Below are positions 42,135 through 47,130 of a stretch of 47,130 bases of DNA, one piece after another. How positions within the stretch are numbered: the first letter of the stretch is position 1; each line of letters begins with the position of its first letter. The DNA is from an uncultured Methanobrevibacter sp. Its GTDB lineage: Archaea > Methanobacteriota > Methanobacteria > Methanobacteriales > Methanobacteriaceae. A program made the position numbers and the translations under genes. Location of the stretch: NCBI RefSeq assembly GCF_900314695.1, contig NZ_OMWD01000017.1, forward strand, positions 1 through 47,130, given 5' to 3'. The notes beneath the pieces are model-generated. The model was not told where the DNA came from. It saw only the letters and a program-made list of their open reading frames with translations, and ran no database searches.

Positions 42135-44102
42135 CTAATATTTAATTAGGACTCTTTTGAAAAATTCCTTTTCAAGAGTTTCAATATTTGAATTATAATC
42201 AAAATAGCCCATTTCACACAATTGCTTCAACTTATCCTTGAACATTTCAAGCTCATGAGTGTCACAAAATGTTCCTGACTTGAAAAAATCCGTTAGGATT
42301 TTCACTTCTTCCTCATACAACAATGTTTTTTCATATATTTCAGCCAGTTTCAAATAGACTCTATAGTCATTTTTATCCAGCAGGTTCCTAAAGAATGCAA
42401 TGGCCTTTTCAAAGTCATTATTTTTGATGAATTCCTCCCCCTGGCTAATGAGCAGGTCAGTTCCTGAATCACTTATGCTTTCAAATTCGCCGACATTGTG
42501 GATTTTGTCTATGGCTTCCCTAAAAGTATCAGGCAGAAACTGGTTTGAAATCATGTCAGAGTATACATAACCCATAAATCGATTGTCCATCATGTAAGTC
42601 CTGCAGAAATCCCCTTCAAAGCGCATTCCTCTACCGTGAGTCTGCACCAAAGCAAGACATGTCTTGTAGTCCATCCATTTGGCATTATCCATTGCTCTCA
42701 TTTGAGTCTGCTTATCTCCCAAATCAGGATATGGTATTTTATAGATTATTTGAAAGCGACATTCATCGCCAGGCAGGTCAACACCTTCATTCATGGATGG
42801 TGAAACCAAAACCAACGCTTCTGTCGATTTTTTAAACTCCTCCAAAACCTCAGCCCTATTTGTAGTGTCATGAGTAATCAAACGTGAATCGTTTATATTA
42901 TCAATTAGAAAGTCCCTGCATTCATTGCTGATTGTGTGGATGATTCCCTTTTCATTGAGGTGATTTGACAGAATGTTTCTGATGGTTGGGATTGTTCTGG
43001 GAGCTGACTTTTTGAGGATATCATGAGTCATGTTAAACTGATTATATGTTTTTATCGGATTATCGGACACATCAAATGGACTTTTGCATCTAATCGGATA
43101 AATCTCATCAGCAGATATTCCAAGCCATGTTGCAAACAACTCATAATCAAGAATAGTAGCACTCATGAACAGACAGACATCGGCATATCTAAAAAGAGTA
43201 TTTTCAGCATAGCTGTCGATTTTCAATGGTTTGAACTGGGCTACGCCTGCTGTCCTGTCATAGTCAAAAATCCATTTGTCTGGGCTTAATGCAATCTGTG
43301 AGATGAAACGTCTGCAAGCGTTAATCTGATTTTTAATGAATAGGATTTTTCGTGAGATGTCAGGGTTTGTTTCAAGATGGCTGATTTTTTCAAGTTCAAT
43401 CTCATATTTCTGCTTAATCTTTTCAATAAAGTCCATCCAAGTTGTAAAATCACCATTTTCAAGAGTGTTGACCCTTGATTTCGACAGATTGAAGTGGATA
43501 TACTCCTTCAAATCCTGCCTTGAGAACTCCAATTTCAGCTGGTTCATTATCATACTTTCAATGTTGTGGGCCTCATCACATACCATCAGAAACCTTTTAG
43601 TAAAATCCCCAACATAATTAAGTTCCAAAAACATGTATGGATAATTTGAAATTACCACATCAGAGCTAAGTGCCAAATACTTTTGCCAGTAATAGCTGCA
43701 GGTATTTTCCCTAGTGACCTTTTCCTTTATTTTGTATTTGCAATTGTGGCCTTCGAGAACACATTTTCCCTCATCACATCCAGCATTGGACAATCTGCAC
43801 TTAAAATTTGATCTTCCCTTGACAACACTGAAATCATTAAAATCCCGCACATACTGGTCCTGAAGCTGTTTTGTAATAGTCAATATATATGATGATTCAA
43901 ACATTCTTGAAAGCGTTGCAGCTATTGCGGATTTGCCTGTACCTGTCCCAGCTTCCAAAACAATATACTTATACCCATTATCGACTGCTTCAAGAATTTC
44001 TGAAATTGTCTCAAGCTGGTGTTTTCTTGCCTTTTCGAATGGAAAATAGTTCAAAACTTGAGGATTAACATTTGCATATTTGGTGTATGGCCACTTTGTC
44101 AT
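42135..44102 (-). CDS. DinG/XPD-like Fe-S helicase with a TPR-like tail
   Basis: 655 residues. Superfamily 2 motifs: Walker A GTGTGKSA at 52-59, DEAH at 176-179, and the RecA2 motif with QTHGRGMRFEGDF near 510. Between motifs I and II there is a Cys-rich insertion with Cys102, 109, 114, 121 and 135, matching the 4Fe-4S cluster of XPD/DinG helicases. Motif VI is degenerate (HGRGMR in place of QxxGRxxR). Residues 565-655 form TPR-like helix pairs (FIKNNDFEKAIAFFRNLLDK), not usual for DinG. It should unwind DNA or RNA-DNA hybrids with 5'-3' polarity, if the family rule holds. Starts 32 bases after the upstream stop. Confidence 0.85.
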   Translation of the reverse strand: MTKWPYTKYANVNPQVLNYFPFEKARKHQLETISEILEAVDNGYKYIVLEAGTGTGKSAIAATLSRMFESSYILTITKQLQDQYVRDFNDFSVVKGRSNFKCRLSNAGCDEGKCVLEGHNCKYKIKEKVTRENTCSYYWQKYLALSSDVVISNYPYMFLELNYVGDFTKRFLMVCDEAHNIESMIMNQLKLEFSRQDLKEYIHFNLSKSRVNTLENGDFTTWMDFIEKIKQKYEIELEKISHLETNPDISRKILFIKNQINACRRFISQIALSPDKWIFDYDRTAGVAQFKPLKIDSYAENTLFRYADVCLFMSATILDYELFATWLGISADEIYPIRCKSPFDVSDNPIKTYNQFNMTHDILKKSAPRTIPTIRNILSNHLNEKGIIHTISNECRDFLIDNINDSRLITHDTTNRAEVLEEFKKSTEALVLVSPSMNEGVDLPGDECRFQIIYKIPYPDLGDKQTQMRAMDNAKWMDYKTCLALVQTHGRGMRFEGDFCRTYMMDNRFMGYVYSDMISNQFLPDTFREAIDKIHNVGEFESISDSGTDLLISQGEEFIKNNDFEKAIAFFRNLLDKNDYRVYLKLAEIYEKTLLYEEEVKILTDFFKSGTFCDTHELEMFKDKLKQLCEMGYFDYNSNIETLEKEFFKRVLIKY

Positions 44103-44134
44103 GATAATAAGATATATAGGTTAAAATATTTAAC

Positions 44135-45202
44135 CTAATCGTAATTTTTAATCGAATCGATGAGATTTTCCATATCACCCAACAGGCCTTCGACATCATC
44201 ATTGCCGGCAGGATCAAGTGAAAGTACCAACTCATCAATCAAGCCGTCAAGCTTGTCAGATATTGAATTGAGTGTATTGAACTTTGATTTGATTTCAGAT
44301 TCGATTCTCGGCGAATCCTCACTTGCGAGCCTTATGATGTTTGAAATGTTATCCGCTTCCTGGTTGAACAGCTTTGTTGAACTGTCAACTACGGATATGA
44401 ATTTGGTATATGTCATTTGTGGTGGCTCGAATTTCTTTTCAATCAATTCTCGGGCACGACTATCCTTTTTATAATACTCGTTTTTAAGGTCATCCAGCTG
44501 CCTTTCATATTCGTCAAACTCATGGACACTGACTTGTGGAGCGGTCTCCACTGTCTTTTTTGGAGGCTCCATCTTTTGGGTTTCCGTATATGAAACTCTT
44601 TTAGCATTTGTATTATCCTCATAGGTAATCTTGTGTATTACAAAACCAATGATTGATGCCGGAATTGCAAAAATCAATCCTATTACGACATATACAACCA
44701 ATGCAGGTGAATTGGATACGACTGCAATCAATGAAAATATTATAAATATCAGTATGCTGAATACCTTTGTCTTTGATAGGACATATTCTCCGGTTTTCTT
44801 GCTTTGCCAGTAAAACAGAAGATGTTTCAAATCAGTTATAAAACCCAAATCATTGTTGTCCAGCTTGGCTTTTGATGGTTTGAACTTGAAATAATGGCCA
44901 AGATATCCTATCAAAAATACCAGCAGAGTAAATATTGCTGTTAATATAATCATTCCAGGTACAACAGGTGAAACGAAAGTGGACAAAATCATTACGGCAA
45001 ATGTGAATATGGCTGCCAATTTTGATTTTGCCAAAATGTATTTTCCATCAACTTCCCAATAGAACAAGGAATGAATGATACTTGGCTTTGAATTTGCTGT
45101 GACTTCCGCCTTATGTCTAAATGAAGTTGATTTGCAGTTAGGACAAAAGTTAGCATTATCGTTTACAGTTTCGCCACAGTTGATGCATATTTTTTCACCC
45201 AT
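44135..45202 (-). CDS. Zinc-ribbon, duplicated four-helix membrane protein with coiled-coil tail
   Basis: 355 residues; the ATG follows the upstream TAA directly. The zinc ribbon is at 6-23. The membrane region is two copies of one unit: each starts with H-x-LFYW plus a (K/E)Y(I/V)L(A/S)K(S/T)K motif and has two helices, at about 60-108 and 145-192. The tail from about 205 has KKTVETAPQVSVHEFDEYER, a 120-residue coiled coil and a helical end. The ribbon and coil face the cytoplasm. It could anchor the AAA+ ATPase encoded immediately upstream to the membrane. No known family. Confidence 0.75.
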   Translation of the reverse strand: MGEKICINCGETVNDNANFCPNCKSTSFRHKAEVTANSKPSIIHSLFYWEVDGKYILAKSKLAAIFTFAVMILSTFVSPVVPGMIILTAIFTLLVFLIGYLGHYFKFKPSKAKLDNNDLGFITDLKHLLFYWQSKKTGEYVLSKTKVFSILIFIIFSLIAVVSNSPALVVYVVIGLIFAIPASIIGFVIHKITYEDNTNAKRVSYTETQKMEPPKKTVETAPQVSVHEFDEYERQLDDLKNEYYKKDSRARELIEKKFEPPQMTYTKFISVVDSSTKLFNQEADNISNIIRLASEDSPRIESEIKSKFNTLNSISDKLDGLIDELVLSLDPAGNDDVEGLLGDMENLIDSIKNYD

Positions 45203-46645
45203 TTAATCATCCCCTATTAAGAAATCTTCATATGTCAATGTATTCAATTCCTCATCAGTTATATTGTCTTTTCCAGCAAGACGATTTGCTTGAGAGGTTA
45301 TCACCTCTTCAAATAGGTTTCTAACAGCTCTGGCATTTGCAAAGTTTTTGGAACGGTTCTCGTACATCTTTTTAAAGTATTGGCGAAGGTATTCATCAGC
45401 TCCTTTATCCAACACCAGATTGGAATCTTCACACATGAGCAGAAATATTTTATATAACTCCTCATCGTTGTAATCTTCAAACAGTATGAATTTGTTGAAT
45501 CTTGACTCCAAACCTGGATTTGAGTTAAGGAACTTGTCCATAAGTTCAGGATAACCTGCAACAATGACAATCAAATCGTCACGATTATCTTCCATTGCCT
45601 TTAAAAGAGTATCAATTGCTTCTGCACCATAGTCATTTTCACTGGTTGATGCCAGACTATATGCTTCATCGATAAATAAAATTCCACCCATTGCAGATTT
45701 AATTACGTCTTGAGTTTTGATTGCAGTTTGGCCGACATACCCACCAACAAGCCCTGACCTGTCGGTTTCAACCAAATGACCTTTTGAAAGAATTCCGATT
45801 TCGTGATATATTTTTGACAATAATCTTGCAACTGTTGTTTTTCCTGTTCCGGGATTTCCTGAAAATACTAAATGCAAACTCATTGAAGGTTGTGATATGC
45901 CTCGACTTTTACGCAATTCTCTAATTTGCACAAGATTAAGTAATGAATTAACATCTTTTTTAACTTTTTCAAGACCAATGAGTTTGTTTAATTCCTGTAA
46001 ATATTCATCTAAAGTGTGAGTTTCCTCAACGGTATTTGCAGTGCTGGTGTTTTGGTTGAGTTTAATCGGTTTTAAATTAACATTATCATCTGTTAATTTG
46101 GATTCTAGTTTATTGATGTAGGTGGAATATTTATTTAATACGACATCATCAAGTTCGTTGTCCACTGTTATGAAAAATTTACCGAATAGTTTATAACAGC
46201 CAAACAATTCATTTGTTGAGCTTAATTCATGCATATCTAAGTCTTTACCATATAAGTCCAGCTGATGCAGGTATTTGAATGATAATGGATAATCATCAAT
46301 TTCTTCGTTTGCCAGTTTCAATATGTCTTCTTCAGTATAAGCAGTATCCAAAAGCACATTTATAAATTCGACTTCATTTTCGGTAATTTTTCCATCACCC
46401 CAGCCAAGATATGAAAAATATCTGAACAAATCATCTATTATTGTCGTTTCAATGGAAATGTCCTTTAGGTTTTCAATGTATGGCTTAAAGACACTTGCTG
46501 TCTTAACTATAAATTTCAGATTATTGAAGTATCTAACCAAATAATCCATATGAATTTTTTCCACATCCGTATGACAATTTTGACAAGTCTCTTGGCTTTT
46601 ATCTAAAATTGTGCCACAATCACTACAAATACTCCATTCCAACAT
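45203..46645 (-). CDS. AAA+ ATPase of the CbbX/SpoVK/EccA group with a zinc ribbon
   Basis: 480 residues, first gene of the cluster. Zinc ribbon (Cys7, 10, 21 and 24), then a helical segment including GWGDGKITENEVEFINVLL (81-99) that recalls TerB or EF-hand-like repeats, then the AAA+ module: GNPGTGKTT at 263-271, ILFIDEA at 322-328, pore-loop region GLVGGYVGQTAIKT at 298-311, and the arginine finger region GLESRF (Arg382). This is the CbbX/SpoVK/EccA type, whose relatives remodel protein complexes or drive secretion. The start is ATG 46645 with a TATA-like AATATAAAC at 46682-46690 and a short leader. Confidence 0.88.
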   Translation of the reverse strand: MLEWSICSDCGTILDKSQETCQNCHTDVEKIHMDYLVRYFNNLKFIVKTASVFKPYIENLKDISIETTIIDDLFRYFSYLGWGDGKITENEVEFINVLLDTAYTEEDILKLANEEIDDYPLSFKYLHQLDLYGKDLDMHELSSTNELFGCYKLFGKFFITVDNELDDVVLNKYSTYINKLESKLTDDNVNLKPIKLNQNTSTANTVEETHTLDEYLQELNKLIGLEKVKKDVNSLLNLVQIRELRKSRGISQPSMSLHLVFSGNPGTGKTTVARLLSKIYHEIGILSKGHLVETDRSGLVGGYVGQTAIKTQDVIKSAMGGILFIDEAYSLASTSENDYGAEAIDTLLKAMEDNRDDLIVIVAGYPELMDKFLNSNPGLESRFNKFILFEDYNDEELYKIFLLMCEDSNLVLDKGADEYLRQYFKKMYENRSKNFANARAVRNLFEEVITSQANRLAGKDNITDEELNTLTYEDFLIGDD

Positions 46646-46984
46646 ATTATCATGGTTTAAATTAATTCAATTATCTATTTCGTTTATATTAATCGTACAA
46701 GAATTTCATGCCATCTTTTAGTCAAGGATGAATTGCACGAAAAGAACAATCCTAATATTTTACTTTTCAAATGCTTCTTTTACTATGTTAATATATGGTG
46801 TTTTATCTTAATAGTGAAAGAATACTCTGACCTCTTTAAGGTCGGAGATGAATTTCACAAAAAGGCATCTGAAGATATTAGTTTTCAAATGCTCTCCCTA
46901 TTTCTTTATATATTATTTATTATTTAAATTAGTTTATAATTAATTTTAAAATTGTCTCTAAAATGGAATTTTAAGTGTTTTTTT
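46646..46984 (+). mobile_element. Left end of an IS200/IS605-type element, in two tandem copies
   Basis: Two related blocks follow each other: copy A from GTACAAG (46695) to TTGCAC (46738), and copy B from GTGAAA (46814) to TTTCAC (46858). Copy B folds well: GTGAAA (46814-46819) with TTTCAC (46853-46858), and inside it CTCTGACCT (46825-46833) with AGGTCGGAG (46839-46847). Copy A has the same layout but weak pairing. Downstream similarity continues for about 40 bases (both contain TTTTCAAATGCT). The tnpB start lies 127 bases after copy B. The interval otherwise has no gene. Confidence 0.6.
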
Positions 46985-47130
46985 ATGAAGTGTGTTAATA
47001 TGGGTTTGAAGGTTAGGTTGTATCCAGATGGGGATATGATGATTAAAATTAATCAGAATATAGGTAATTCCAGGTTTACATGGAATAAACTCTTAGAGGG
47101 CTATAAAGAAACCTATAAATTATTCAAATT
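46985..47130 (+). CDS. tnpB: TnpB (IS200/IS605 OrfB), 5' part, cut by the window edge
   Basis: 48 complete codons from ATG 46985 (a second in-frame ATG is at 47000). The sequence GLKVRLYPDGD, then NQNIGNSRFTWNKLLEGYKE, is the standard N-terminus of TnpB: a first strand, the helix with an N-x-x-x-G-x-x-R-F/W signature, and an aromatic helix. The RuvC nuclease part is beyond the window. In this family TnpB is an RNA-guided endonuclease that helps to retain the element. No tnpA gene precedes it here. Confidence 0.82.
   Translation, partial: MKCVNMGLKVRLYPDGDMMIKINQNIGNSRFTWNKLLEGYKETYKLFK

Noticed and set aside
46733..46927. A 64-codon open frame before tnpB
   Set aside because: It runs across the left-end hairpins of the element, has no ribosome binding site, and its sequence is explained by the duplicated repeat.

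Overview
The window looks like chromosome of a Methanobrevibacter-type methanogen (Methanobacteriales). The DNA is very AT-rich. Genes have archaeal TATA boxes and either GGTGA/GGAGG ribosome binding sites or apparently leaderless starts. The gene content includes Mur ligases of the pseudomurein type, DUF169, DUF4013, CDP-glycerol transferase-like wall enzymes, and small Asn/Thr-rich secreted proteins. This assignment rests on gene content and composition read by eye; no database search was possible.

Layout. (1) 1-100 is the right end of an IS200/IS605-type element, with hairpins expected of a TnpB guide RNA. (2) 369-3586 holds small membrane or secreted proteins and a K+ channel. (3) 3600-4950 is a decayed accessory patch: a solitary Cas2-like gene, a cluster of hairpins behind its own promoter, a broken BRO-like antirepressor gene, and 35-bp tandem repeats. 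(4) 4961-9177 holds a GT39-type membrane glycosyltransferase, a tyrosine recombinase and a secreted protein of unknown role. (5) 9178-9824 is a 647-bp non-coding block rich in palindromes and repeats. (6) 9825-17891 holds DUF169, MntP, a flavodoxin-MarR-MATE operon with a visible candidate operator, a CPBP protease, a flavin reductase, a PAP2-like phosphatase and a second GT39 enzyme. (7) 18199-32918 is a cell-surface region: GT2, a polar amino-acid ABC transporter, a four-gene polymer operon (CDP-glycerol transferase, GT2-TagF fusion, truncated GT, UDP-GlcNAc 2-epimerase), an acyltransferase, a further TagF-like enzyme, an Ig-like anchored protein and a universal stress protein. (8) 33089-37602 holds two overlapping Mur ligases, a cation diffusion facilitator and a small secreted protein. 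(9) 37622-46645 is a ten-gene, same-strand cluster. Five of its proteins carry a zinc ribbon, combined with a CbbX/SpoVK/EccA-type AAA+ ATPase, a duplicated four-TM protein, a DinG-like helicase with a TPR-like tail, a TPR protein, an SseB-like protein, a small two- to three-TM protein and a HExxH protein. (10) 46695-47130 is the left end (in two copies) and first 48 codons of a tnpB gene that runs off the window.

How it fits together. Much of the middle builds and decorates the envelope: lipid-linked sugar transfer, UDP-ManNAc supply, polyol-phosphate type polymer synthesis, O-acylation and pseudomurein peptide ligation. The ten-gene zinc-ribbon cluster is the best candidate for an undescribed multi-protein system. 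Its parts suggest an ATP-driven machine with a nucleic-acid helicase and a possible protease, but the sequence does not reveal its substrate.
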